This document shows, piece by piece, positions 12,120 through 23,639 of a stretch of 64,000 nt of DNA. The position numbers and the translations under genes are program-made. The number at the start of each line of letters is the position of its first letter. Position 1 is the stretch's first letter. Under the pieces are notes generated by a model. The model did not search any database and had not been told where the DNA came from. It worked only from the letters and a program-made list of their open reading frames with translations. Source of the stretch: Kappaphycus alvarezii (lineage: Eukaryota > Rhodophyta > Florideophyceae > Gigartinales > Solieriaceae); the NCBI GenBank assembly GCA_002205965.3, contig NADL03000696.1:901501-965500 (forward strand), given 5' to 3'.

Positions 12120-13460
12120 TAGTTGATTCGGCGATTTTCCAAGCCCAGGAACACCCACCAGGGTCCCAAGTGCGATCCTGGACCCAGGAAGCCTCCGGGA
12201 TCCCTGGCCAAGCAACATCAAATCCTGGAAAGAATCCAGGGGTAGCTGTAAGTACTGTACATGCCATTGTGATTCGATGGAAAATCCTAGGCAGGGCTCC
12301 TGGGGAAAATATTTCCAGGAATCCTGGGAAATGTATCCCTGGAAAATCCTACCAATGACATATCTAAATTGCACGTTTGTAAGCGATTTACATTCCAGGA
12401 TCCCCAGGAATCCTGGGAGGTCTTTCGAAAAATCATGGACAAAAACTCTGAGTATTTTGTACTACAGAATGATGGCCCTCTTTTAAGAGAAAGCAGAGCA
12501 GTAATCCGGAAATTTCTCATTATTACTTATTTGTGAAACACCTGAGTTTCTAGATACCTCCAAGAGAGATATCATACGCCCAGGCCAAGATTGACTGAGG
12601 ATTACTGGGACATAAAGTTAGAATTCCTGGAGCAAGATAACAACATTGATGTAATATTCCCTCATTAAAACTCTTTTAGATACTATACCCGAGAATCCTG
12701 CAAAATCTCCCAAGAATACTGGGAACACCATGCTAGAATGGTCAAAGAAATTATTAAACTTGGAGATACATCCCAGGATTCCCCGAACATCCTGGCTATT
12801 GAGTACTGCAAATTTAGGTGGGAATTCCTATATAATTATCCGATGATACCGTTAGAATACTGTGTAATATCTCAGGAATCCTCGATACTCCCCAGGAATT
12901 CTGCCGTATTCTTGTACTGTTTTCAACTCATGAGTTGTTAGAAGCCGGAGACTTCCGAAATAATTATCAAAATATTAGATACATGCCAGGACTCCTCCAA
13001 AATCCTAGCCCATCAGGTGAGAATCAAAGGGCCGAAGTTTCTATATGAGGACACACAGGATAACCGTTTACTCCGCCAAAGTTCTGGGAAGGTACCCAGT
13101 AATCCTCGAAAATCCCCCAGGCTTACTGTGATTTTAAAGCGTTCGAAAAGCTTCGAAGTTTTTATTGAAAACACTTATTCTCTCCAATATTTCGAAGTAA
13201 CTAATGCCATTATCTCAATTAAAAAAATATCAACAATTAAAAATTATTCTTTAAGTGTTAATTAATTACTACAATAAAAAATTCAGCATAATTAATTTAC
13301 AGAGAGTGTTAAAAGTAACTGAACTTCTTACTCCCTGACGGTATACAGGTGTAAAAATCCCAGGTGGACACGGTCTCGTGTTTTCCAGGGAGCCTGGCTC
13401 CCTGGGGACCCCTGTGGGGTAAACTCTGGGAGCTTCCCTGGCAAATTCCAGTGGACTTTG
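12120..13460. repeat. CCAGGA/TCCTGG-rich repeat block A
   Basis: About 1.3 kb in which CCAGGA, TCCTGG and the composite palindrome CCAGGAATCCTGGG recur at irregular spacing (for example near 12312-12325, 12396-12418, 12773, 12893, 13375-13400). No fixed unit length is apparent, so this is not a simple satellite. Between motifs the sequence is AT-rich and unrelated. A second block with the same character lies at 29690-30540. The high density of CCWGG sites and self-complementary motifs makes many small hairpins possible. Origin unknown: a degenerate minisatellite or an internal part of a repeat family is possible. Confidence 0.75.
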
Positions 13461-13608
13461 TGCGAGAAGCAAGTGGAGAGGTGGCAAACCAAGAACTTAG
13501 AACTGAAATATTTTCCCGCGAACGTCTTCCGTCCCAACCCGTTCTTTTCAGAAATCTACTCTCCCCTATTTACCACCGTTTTATAGTTATTCCGTCCCTT
13601 TTCTCCTC

Positions 13609-15885
13609 ATGGCCGGAGACCAGAAGAAACGGAAAGCCCGCGCTGTTCCAAGTAACGTAACACCTCATTGCAAGTCTTTGCGACTTGCGAAAAGGAGCGG
13701 CAGCTCCCAGCATTCTAGCCCACTTCGCAAGTCTTCGATTTCCTTCTCAACTCGCGCGCAGCCCCGCACGTTCTCCAACAGGGATGAAGAAGCAGGATTT
13801 ATCGAGATCTGTATCTCAAGTTTTCAGTCGAGGCACTCAAGTCCAGTGGCCCCGCCCAACTATGGGAGGTTGAAAATGTCACGATTTTAAACTCTGAATT
13901 GGCATATTTGACTACGAAGATCAAGAAGAAGACAAGAAACAACTCTTAAGATGCCGCAAGGAATGAACGCCGCAGTTCTTCGTCGGTCGAAGCAAATAGA
14001 TCCGATTAAATTTCGGACCTGGACCATGACGGTAATGTCCACAAAAAAAACAGACAGCGAAGGCGAACGCTCCTGCCCAAACCCGACGAAAAATCGAAGA
14101 ATAGCTCGATTGGAAGTCCGAAAAATGCTCGTGCGACAGCGAAGATGACCATTTGTATAAGTCAACCCTCAAACATGATGACGGCGTGGAAGAAGATATG
14201 AAACCTGGTGTCATCGAACCTAAGGTTGGTTATGAGAGGAAAGTCCTTCACAAGAGTAGCCGCTTAAAATCAATATTTGACGAAGATAATGAGGATGATG
14301 TCATTGGAGAATCGAAGGATCACATAGATATGAAGATTACTTCTCCGAAGTCCCGTGACTGAGGAGGAAGTGTGTCAAAATTACAGTAAAAAAGTGAAAG
14401 TACAGCAAATAGGTTGCATGAGCGAGTAGACAATCAGATTATCATTGACTAAAGTAGAACTGCTGTTGAGCTTGATTTGGTTCGGCAGCAGTTCAATGAC
14501 ACGAAGGGAGAGCTTTCCAGGACTACCCAGATGATGGGAAAACTCCACAAGACAATTGAGCTTCTCCACGCTACCTTGGATATGGTGAAAGCTAGTAATG
14601 CGTCATTGCGAAGTCAGTTGAAGCTCCTGTAGAGCGCTTCGAAAAATCCTGGAAAGTATGCAGATGGTGGGATCATTGACAGTTCTCTGGGTTTGATTCA
14701 CAAGCGTATAATAATCCGTACATTGCTCAAAAAAGGGACCAAAGATGATTGGCTTTCCATATTGCTGGCTCTCTACGAGCAAATGCCGAAGATTGCGCAA
14801 TACGTAACGACATAAACTGTAACCTCCGGGTACAAGCGTTTGAATACGGAGGGGAGATGGTTTCCGAAGGAACTCTATGTTTCATCCGAGAGGCAGCGAG
14901 GCTGGCGAGACCGTACCGTGTTTCTGAAGCACTATAGGGCTGATAACAGAATATCAAATGTGAAATAGCACGCCAATACATGGGATTCAGGGGCCATATC
15001 CAACAGCATGGAAGAAATGGACGATGGACGATGGAAAATAGGTCTTCAGAGCGTACAACTATACCCCATGGATCTTGCTGTTGTCGGAGACTTTTGGTTT
15101 GCAAACTCCGATCTTTACAAAACAGTAATCGGAGAGCGTTGCTTGAGATCGCTCAGGAATGAAAATCGCTTTGACGATCAGGTTGTGTTGAGGACTTGAA
15201 AAATGGCCGCGTAAAGTAAAAAGCTGAATAAGTGGCTGAAGGTTAGTTGTCGAGAGAATTTGAGGAGTCGGAAGAAGACTTTGAAGGCCACTGTCTTTCA
15301 GGAACTTTTCTATTCTCTCATTTGTGCGACGAAATCACCTCAAGCATCAGACGTGAAGTGTATGGAAAAGCGCGAAAAGCAGTTAAACGAAGTGAAATTG
15401 AAGCAATTTAAGTAAGTTTCACAACACGATGAATCCAAAAGCGATGTGCCAACTTCTTGGTGGAGACTTACAGCTTTTAAAGAGATTTGTGCGGACAGTG
15501 CAGAGGACTTGGAAGACCGAGAAATGGATGGAGTAGACACTCTGTTAAATAATAAACCAGAGCATCTTGTTATGGAGGCCTCCTCCTCCGGAATCATAGG
15601 CATTGGCGACGAGGTAAGCATAATGATTTTGGCTCGACTTTATGTGTGGATGACGGCCCTTATTGGAGACTTGCCACGCAAAAAGAAAGGGAATACCAAA
15701 GGGGAGCCGAAACGGCGGTTCTAAACGGGAGACATGAAAAGCTTCTTCTGAAGTCTAGGTCATCAGTTCTTAGGTACTGCGGGTCTATGAAAGGAAACGA
15801 CATGAGGAAAATGCAGGAAGGCAACGGAAGCAAGGCGTCCATGGATGAGGTACTGATCCCTAAATGTGACACACTATTCAAATAG
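13609..15885 (+). pseudogene. large unassigned coiled-coil protein gene, decayed
   Basis: The start at 13609 (MAGDQKKRKARAVP) gives a basic, serine-rich N-terminus open for 93 codons. The frame continues after two stops to 14148, then shifts once. From 14153 a single frame runs to a TAA at about 15723 with only point stops (about nine, for example 14363, 14450, 14630, about 14815 and about 14967). A last frame change gives a natural end at 15885 (MDEVLIPKCDTLFK). Visible parts are an acidic stretch (FDEDNEDDVIGES, about 14280), a heptad coiled coil (LVRQQFNDTKGELSRTTQM, then KLHKTIELLHATLDMVK, 14470-14600), and a possible folded region with KDDWLSILLALYEQMPK, QLYPMDLAVVGDFWFANSD and RKKTLKATVFQELFYSL. 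About 740 codons in all. I do not recognise the family. Long conservation of frame argues that it was a real gene, possibly element-encoded. Confidence 0.6.
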
Positions 15886-15899
15886 CTTGGAAGCAGTGA

Positions 15900-16280
15900 C
15901 CTTTAGCACACGTACGACTTCCAGTATCCTCGAGATGGGCACAATAATATCGCACTGAACCATAGCTGCTTCAGTGTGGTCATATGTTTTTGGATGGGAA
16001 ATGTAATGGATTGTTAAATATGCCATACTGAAGCCCCAGGTCTTCCTATGAAACCTTTTTCGTCGGAATACATCACGCCTGTCCTCAGCGAGGATCGATA
16101 AAGTAATAAAAAAAACTTGGTATTCGTTCGGGTGCGAGCTGCGGTGCCACCGCCTAGTGTGAAAGACTCACACAACTCGAAATAAAACATGACTGATTCT
16201 TGAATGACAGAACAATTATGAGGAAGTGGCGACCTCAAGTCATGTGAGCTAAGTAGTATAGTTGGATATTTTAAGCACTA
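15900..16280. other. intergenic, no gene seen
   Basis: No supportable coding sequence or repeat between the coiled-coil pseudogene and the cysteine-rich ORF. Confidence 0.5.
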
Positions 16281-16284
16281 TTAG

Positions 16285-16491
16285 ATGAATATTGAGTTGC
16301 GAAACAGCTTAAAAGGAGTGTGTCTTCTTTGTTGCATGAAGAGGGGGTGTCGAAAGGGTTGTACATGCGAATTTTGTCTGCTTGGTTGCAAGGGTCGGGA
16401 GGTGCAGCCCACTGGATGGCACCTTGTCTCCAAGGTCACAAGAGTCTGGAGCTACAATCTAACGAGTAACCAGAGTGGCAGTGGAAAATAA
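16285..16491 (+). CDS. short cysteine-rich ORF
   Basis: A 68-codon frame containing nine cysteines within about 25 residues (CLLCCMKRGCRKGCTCEF, then CLLGCKG). The spacing CxxC, GCxKGCxC, CxxxC resembles the small cysteine-rich zinc-binding tails found at the C-termini of several element-encoded proteins and of CXC/tesmin-like domains. It lies about 400 bases after the coiled-coil pseudogene on the same strand and could be the tail of another decayed ORF. Function not assigned. Confidence 0.3.
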   Translation: MNIELRNSLKGVCLLCCMKRGCRKGCTCEFCLLGCKGREVQPTGWHLVSKVTRVWSYNLTSNQSGSGK

Positions 16492-16499
16492 GATTTTTC

Positions 16500-18040
16500 A
16501 CAGAACTGAAACAGTGTTTTTAAATAAAATACCAAAATATCCTCCCTACATCTGTGAGTAGTGAGGGGCCCTGGAAGTGAGTATAGTTTGCTGCGGGTAT
16601 TAGAAATCTTCAAACGGAAATAGCCCTCTATCAGTATCCCCTGGAGACTGTAATCGTCAACGCCTTCCCCCGCGCTGACCCCTCAAGTCATAATCGCCCG
16701 CTGCTGTTCCAGCTAGCTTGAAAGTAGCCAGACCCTCCCGGGGGCTTATTAAGAGCACTGTTTATGAGCTGCATAAACATACCAGTACCATACCTCTGAG
16801 GATTTAAGGAGGTCATGGCAGTGTTTGGTATTTGAAAAGTGAACCTCCACAGCTGCCCGCAAGCTAAAGAAATGGACCAAAGAAAGCCAAGAAATGGTGA
16901 TATAGGCGGGATGCTGCTGATAGGAGGGAAGGGATTGGAAATACAGTGTAGTGGTGGAACGGCAGAGACTTTCTGTGAGTTGGAATCGGTGCCTTTACTT
17001 ATCCTCTCTCCCTTCCCCTCCAGTGGTGGGGAAGGGAGAGTAGAACTAAGAGGTAAGGTGAAAAAAATCATGATGGCTGTGAGCTTTAAAAAGCTGAGAA
17101 AATGGCTACCGCACTGAAACGAAAATTATCATTTTAAGGTGATAATTGACTTCTCAGAATACAGCAAATGACAAGAAATGTTCTGTTTCATGAGTTTTGC
17201 GAAAACCCAATATCCTCTGACTGGATCGGCTACCTTGGTAGCCCGTACTAAATTTTGTAAATGACTGCATTGATGTCCAACTTGGTTGAAAAGCATCATA
17301 TCCGCAACCAGAAGATGGTGTTGTTCGATACAGTATCATGGCTAATGATACTATGTTGAAAAAAGTATGTTTCTCGGAGATAGAAAACTTTTGTACTTGA
17401 AGACTCCAAGTCCTTACCGCTTTCCGGCTGTACCTGGCACAGTGGTGAAGCGGTAGGATGGGCTATCCTTCCGAATTCGCCAACTCACTTCTGCCCTTAA
17501 TACAAAAATCGAGATTCTATGCTGCGTTTAAAGCAATCTTCCTCCTCAGTCGCACAAGGAGCGAGATTAATTCAGTTTAAACTTGCTTTTTTGCTCCTTG
17601 GTCGCAAAAGTAGGGAGCCACAATATACTCTATGGCATTAATTGCGGTTGATCATCAAAAGTTTGCATTGTAGAAGTCATTGTTTATTAAATATATATCA
17701 GTTTTTCCTCCCTAGATATGTGACAAAGGAGGCCGATCTGACATGGGCAAGTTCAAGTTGAATTCAATATCATATTGACATGGTATTACTTCGCATCAAA
17801 GGCTGTAGCGTTATCTTGCAATCATCGCGGATAAGGAGGGAGATGGTTTACTACGGTTGATAAGATGGTTCAAATCATATAACAGTGCCTTTAAAGGCTG
17901 TCAATGGCTGTCAGAGTAATCCCGGGCTCGTATATCGCCCCACTTTCCACTATCCATGGTGCCAATTTTCCGTCCTCAATCCATTCAGCTTCGTAACCGT
18001 CGGTTACAAGTTCTGATAACTAATAGTTCCTATACCATTG
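16500..18040. other. intergenic, no gene seen
   Basis: About 1.5 kb without a recognisable gene. Overlapping open frames at 16688-17117 on both strands (127 and 92 codons) have no family resemblance. I saw no RNA gene I could support. Confidence 0.55.
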
Positions 18041-18052
18041 AGTTTTATTTTG

Positions 18053-18112
18053 TATTAGACTCGCTTGGAGCGGTGATGTCACCGCTCCACTTTTGACAGG
18101 AGAAGTCTAATA
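18053..18112. repeat. nested two-step hairpin downstream of the helicase pseudogene
   Basis: Outer arms 18053-18061 (TATTAGACT) and 18104-18112 (AGTCTAATA) enclose inner arms 18066-18076 (TGGAGCGGTGA) and 18079-18089 (TCACCGCTCCA) with a 2-base loop. All arms are exact complements. It lies about 640 bases beyond the helicase 3' end. It could be an element terminus or a structured transcript; nothing else decides. Confidence 0.7.
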
Positions 18113-18747
18113 TCGTCATCTTAGAAGCATGCACGACCATCGTGTATGATACTGTATACTTCAGAAAAAGTGCCGGTTTAGCCGAGGCAAGTTGCCTCCG
18201 ACTCCAAAACTCCACTTGGGGGTATATGATGCTCACCCACTGTTCTCGTTTATTGTTGGTTTCCTCCCTGCACATGGAACCAGTAAGGGTCTTAAATGTC
18301 TTTTTGTATTGGAAGAGAGCAAAACATAACAATTCCATACTGTATAATTCATGACTGTATCCCTGGTTGTGCAACCAATGAATTTCTGTTTACATATTCA
18401 TTAATTCTAAAGGGGGCACAGAATTGAATCCTCTTTTCGTTTCCATAAGAGATGAAGACCGCCAAATTGTTGAAGAAAGTGATCTGGTTCAAGATTAGTA
18501 CACAAGCCTTGTGTGAGAAGGTCCCCTCAGTTGCATAAATACGGAGATGCAGGTCTCCTCCACTGCATGACTACGAAAATGCAGGTATCCTCAGTTACAT
18601 GACTACGGAAACGTTCAGTGCTGTTGAACTAATAACATGTAATCAAAACAACATCATATTTACCAGAATTCTGAGGAAGAAGTTACATTGAGACAAACAG
18701 GAATGTAAAAAGAAAGACACACTATCCGTATCCACTTTGAACTCTGT

Positions 18748-21700
18748 TTAGTAATCCTTCAAATTCATAAACTGAAATAACTTCAGCCAATACTCACTCA
18801 CATTTGAAAGAATCATTGTTTCCAAAAAGAGTACGAGATTACATTTTGCCCTCGTCATTCCGACGCAAACATTCCGTGGATCGCAAAAAATGCTTTGCGA
18901 AGTCAACCCTAACTGACCGAAATTGGTTCGATTCTTCCCACCAGAGTATATTACCAATTCCTTTTCCCTCTTCTCAGCCACTTTCACAGTCATAACCTCA
19001 ATCTCTTGATTGTTCAACACGTTCTGAATAAGTCTTCTTTGGTCTGCGTACGGGGTAACAACCAAAATGTCCCCATATCCCCCATCTGTGTACCTCGCAT
19101 ATGTATACACCACCATCTTCACGATTTGGGCCTCACGAATACTGCCCTCAGATGTATCTCTGTGGTCCCTCTCTTTGGCCTTGTGTGGAGAAACCAGTAC
19201 AAAGGATAATGTAACATGTGCCGATCGATTCTCGAGGCGTCGAATACGCGGTTGACAGTCTCCCTTGTTGCCTGGGTAATTGGACTTCCCTAAATTGCAC
19301 CAGCTGTCAAGAAGTCCCTTCGAATGATTGCATTACTGAATGCGTTAATAACGGGATGCATACGATATTGGACGTTGAGCAGAACAGTAGGTATTTTGTT
19401 AGTACTATCAGAACACACTCCCTCTGGAACCAGTTTTCCAAACAGCGGTAAGTCAGATATTTTACAGCAACTCAGTCCTCGAGCCATACACGCTTGTGAC
19501 CCCTGCTAGTCTTTACCGGCCCACACGAATACCAGGATATAATTTTGATGGGCGAAGAGTCCAGCGATCAGTTTGGAGAGATCTAGGTCAAGTCATGACT
19601 TGCTTCCTCAACGATCACAACATGAAAATGAAAAGTACCAAACGGCCGATCACCATATCCAAATCCGGAGGGAGGCTTGAGCAATCGATGAAACGACCCG
19701 AAAGTAGCCACCGTGATGCAACTGAAAGGCGTGGCCCTTTCATCGTTGGGAATGCGTTGCGCTCGCTTTGAATGTAATGAAGTCGAATGTTCCAAATCTG
19801 CTTGATCTCTCCATACCTTATCCCCACTGAATCGCTGATACAACGGTACAATATTTATCACAAACCCCTTATCACCCTCTCATACAACCCAGATTCCCTG
19901 TAATAATTACTTCTAAATGAAGTTGTTTGTTGCTATGACTACGGAAATACCCGGCAGCTTTTTGACATTTGAGTTGGCATCAGAATTGGTAGCAACGGTG
20001 GGTCGAAATCTGGCTCTCCTGTTTCCCTCCTACTTCTCTCTTGCTTCCTTAATTATGATAATCTCTTAACGACACGCCTCCCCATTTAATAAACACACAA
20101 TCAAGAGCATGATTGTTGCGTTTTTCCCTGTACCTGCTGTTCCAAATATTGCCAACATTCGATTACGATGCATATCCTTTTCAAATGCCTCTTTACTAGC
20201 ATTCTCAACTGCTGAAAACTTCAATAACTCCTTCACAGCACAAAACTTAGCGTTGTTCATAGATGGGACTTGAGAGCTGCATTTCGATAGAGCCGCCTTG
20301 ATGTAGTTACGAAACCCAGAGTCATCGGGGAGATGATTGAAGTAACAGCCGATCTGTCTCTGCGGCAAGTAGAAAATGTCTTGTTTGTTCACGAATCCCT
20401 GTTAGTTATCGGTTGTGGCTTTCGGATACTCATTGAGGACAACAGTACCCACTGCCTTCTGTCGTTTTGCGTCCAGCTTCAAATACAACAACAAGTACTC
20501 GACCGGATTGATATGTGAACCAACGTAACCAATAAGACGGATGTAGACATCAAAGGCTGCGGTCTTTAAAATGCGCCCATTCGTCGTCGGTAGATTTGTT
20601 TGCCCCCAGCGCAATGAAAGTAAGCACAATCCATATGTCATCGTTGTTGTCCCGCTCTTCCCCGACGCAAACATACAAGCCGAGAAAAGTTGCACAATTT
20701 CTCTTCACGTCGTTTTGGACGTAATTAACTGAGACCACATCCCTTTTCTTGGGCACATGTGTTTGGAGGACGCAGTAATTTTGAGTTGAAGGCGGCGCTA
20801 ACTGCAACTCGTTCCGGAATTGTTCAGCCAACGAACCATATGAAAATTACTCTTCTGCTGCAGATTGTCTTGATTCCATGTTTCTGCGCTCTGAGCAATA
20901 GTTTCGAGGGTAATTTAAATCTGAGCAGCGAGAAGAGCACACCATATGCATATATATTGATGAAAATTGTGGTACATCTTCTTCCCTATGACATCGACTT
21001 CGGGAAGGACCTCACTTTGTCACAAATCAGCCCTCATATCTACCACTTCCTACGTCGATATTGCCGAGGACATCCACCTCTTGACACTCCTATCCGTCGC
21101 CTCCAGTAATTTATAATCTAAGGACCATATATACACAGCAGTCTTTATCCAAACGTACGGGTCGGTGTGGATCTCTTCGAGACTTGAAATATAGAGATTA
21201 ATGCACTGGGCATCTTCTGTCGCAATCTGCATCAGGCGCTGCCTTTTCCGCTTGTCCACTTCCAATTTCTGCCTCTTCTACCTTTCAATACTCCTCTTTT
21301 TGGCAACCTTTTCCATCGCAGCAAACTCCTCAAAGCACCTCCGATCCTCCCTAATCCTTTACCTCTTGGCTGCCTCGGAAACTACTGAACAAAGCACTTG
21401 TTCCAGAAAAACACGAACCTCTACTTCCGCGCATTTCCTGTCCCTATCAGCAACTCAGTACTGTACCTTTTCTTTGGACAACTGTGCCTCATTCTCAACT
21501 AACAAAGCTCGTTTCCTGATCCTGGAAAGGTCCCTTCCCAGCGCTGCAATTTGTTTCTAAATTCTGTTCTCCTCTGCAACAGTTTGATCAAGTTACTGAT
21601 GAAGACTTTCAAGTTCAAGGATCTGATGAATTATATCTGACTTACAAGGGAGTTTACAGGTTACTTTGTGGTCGGCATTGAACTTAGTTACCCATTGCAT

Positions 21701-23627
21701 CCCGCCACCATGAGCTTAAAAATATGAAATCACCTAACTGGTTACACGATTTGGGAGAGAAACCGTCTCCTTGATGTCCTGTAAGTGGACAGAAAGTGAC
21801 TGCACAATATTTTGCTCCGATACCACGCGATCAAGTAGATTATCATCAATTTCCTTCTGATTTTTCGCAGTCAAATCACTTGCTGCAAGACCAGGGAGAG
21901 GCACACATATTTCGGGATGTAGTATTGTATTTGCCTCAGAGCTCACGTGACCGGATCGAATTTCATCATTTCCAGTGCTTACCGCCTTATGTGCAATTTC
22001 CTTGGAAACATGAAGAAAATTTTTCTCCCTGATCACGTCAGTTTTTTGATGAGCTCTGAGGCTAATCAACGATATATCTTCATCCCCACCAATGCTAATA
22101 TTCCCTTCACGGGTCTCTGGTCGTCACACATCATTCTCAACCCCCTGGCCTTCAAGCCTATCAACCGCACCGGTTCCCGCGGATATCCCATCCACGATAC
22201 TTCCCACCGAAGCAAATCCATCTGCTCCCTGGGTTCCACCCGGTGGAACCCAGGGAGCAGATGGATTTGGGCGATTACCGTGACTATCCAAACGAGCTAT
22301 TGATCGCGTTCCTAGCCACAATCTTAACCGTTACTCGAAGACCTTCTCAAAATTTCTATCGGTTGCTCTCCTCTTTTGAATGGCTACTTCAGTCTTCGTC
22401 ACCCGTAAAAAGATACGAAACTGCGTGTACAAATTCCTGAACGTCGCAACTTTCTCTTTATCGCAGTCGCCCCGATAAATTTTTTACGCTTGCATGTGCC
22501 TCAGTTGCATAAGAACGTGACATATCGCAGCAATAAATCCAGTAACAGTGAGAATCCAAGCCATGGAATCACTTGTAACCGCCCACGGCAGATAAAAGTG
22601 ATTCCGTGTCACAAGGCTTGTAAATATCAACAGGACTAACAAGATGGTTAGCCTTTAATAAACAGCAAAGAGCTCTTTCTTTTCCATGTAACAAGTCATA
22701 TTGTCCGTCACGAGCGCCGTCAAACACGTTGTTGACAGTTTCTTCTCCAATCATGTTAACTAACGACTCAATGCGAGACCACACCCCTTTCTCGGGTTCA
22801 AAAAGCCTGCCCAGATGCTTCAAAAGGGTACCGGAAATAAACCCATCGGCTAACCCCATCCCTTCTTTCCATGATGTCAGCAAATCAGCAACTGAGGTGT
22901 CCGTGGCCTTATGTGCCGAATCCATAATTGCGGAACAAATCGCCAAAATGTGTAGAGCACAATTGAAATCAGAATCGCACGATCACCCGACGAGACATAC
23001 CAAACATATCCGCTCTGCAAGGAGTTCCTCATTAACATCTTGCGACGTGCAACAATGTTTATCCACTCATCTGTCATCCAAGTCCCCACATCCCTCCAAA
23101 TTCCAACCAGCGGAATCGGGGCATGCATAAACTGCTTCTACTTCCCTTTCAACACGCTGACGGAAGAATACTCGGGTCTCTGAAAGAATACCTGTGCGTT
23201 GGTACCTCAACATCGTCAGTACCTTTTGCAGCGCACTTCCAGCAACCTTTTTGCGATCCCCCAATGCCAAACCACCACCATCACCGCTGTAGACTGAATA
23301 CCCTACCCTTACCATCCAGGATTACGTCTCTCCAATCCTTCCCTGCAACCATGTGTCGACTTTGTATGATTCCGTCACATCTCGCATGTATACCGGAACT
23401 CGCTTCTTCATTTAATGTGCCTCGATGGCTGCTGACTACCCAATAGCCTCCTCTATTACCTCCGCAGACGACTTGTAAGGCACACCGCGCTCACTCGTGT
23501 TTGCGGGCCCGGTGGATTACTCATCGTGGACGCCAGTATCGGAGTGTGTCACAGGATCGGGTGGGTTCGCACCACTTGCCGAGCTCGCAGATTCTCGCTT
23601 TCGTTTTCGGGATTTGCGTGGCGGCAT
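18748..23627 (-). pseudogene. UPF1-like superfamily 1 helicase gene, decayed
   Basis: The start at 23627 reads MPPRKSRKRKRESASS and breaks at a TAA (23517-23519). Then come an unassigned conserved-looking region (WLQGKDWRDVILDGKG; GDGGGLALGDRKKVAGSAL; SWKEGMGLADGFISGTLLKH, 23400-22570), a charged coiled coil (KALEVDKRKRQR-like, 21630-21050) and an SF1 helicase core. Motifs seen: Walker A FGTAGTGKNATI (about 20110-20145), Walker B-like VVIVEEASH (about 19600), QYRMHP (about 19360), motif V region IEVMTVKVAEK (about 18985), motif VI VGMTRAK (18841-18870). The natural end LKLFQFMNLKDY lies at 18748. SF1B helicases of this type unwind RNA or DNA using ATP. Key residues are damaged: Walker A Lys is followed by Asn instead of Thr/Ser, and DEA is EEA. 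Numerous stops and frameshifts occur. About 1600 codons, larger than a helicase core, so the N-terminal half is an accessory domain I cannot name. Confidence 0.82.
22213..22269. repeat. 57-bp perfect palindrome
   Basis: Arms 22213-22240 and 22242-22269 (28 bases each) are exact reverse complements around a single C at 22241. The arm begins CAAATCCATCTGCTCCCTGG and ends GGTTCCACC. It sits inside the N-terminal half of the helicase pseudogene and is more GC-rich than its surroundings. Both strands encode the same short peptide (WVPPGGTQGADGF), explaining two mirror open frames there. Confidence 0.97.
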
Positions 23628-23639
23628 TATGTAACTGAG

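Noticed and set aside
17433-17500. tRNA-like stretch (GTGGTGAAGCGGTAGG followed by an AGGAT...ATCCT stem)
   Set aside because: The D-arm-like and anticodon-like parts do not lead to a T-arm with GTTCRA or to a pairing acceptor stem.
18045-18374. 109-codon minus-strand frame downstream of the helicase
   Set aside because: It contains the nested hairpin and has no protein-like features; the helicase has a natural end at 18748.
22092-22321. Two mirror open frames on opposite strands
   Set aside because: They arise from the 57-bp palindrome, which gives the same peptide on both strands, and do not represent genes.
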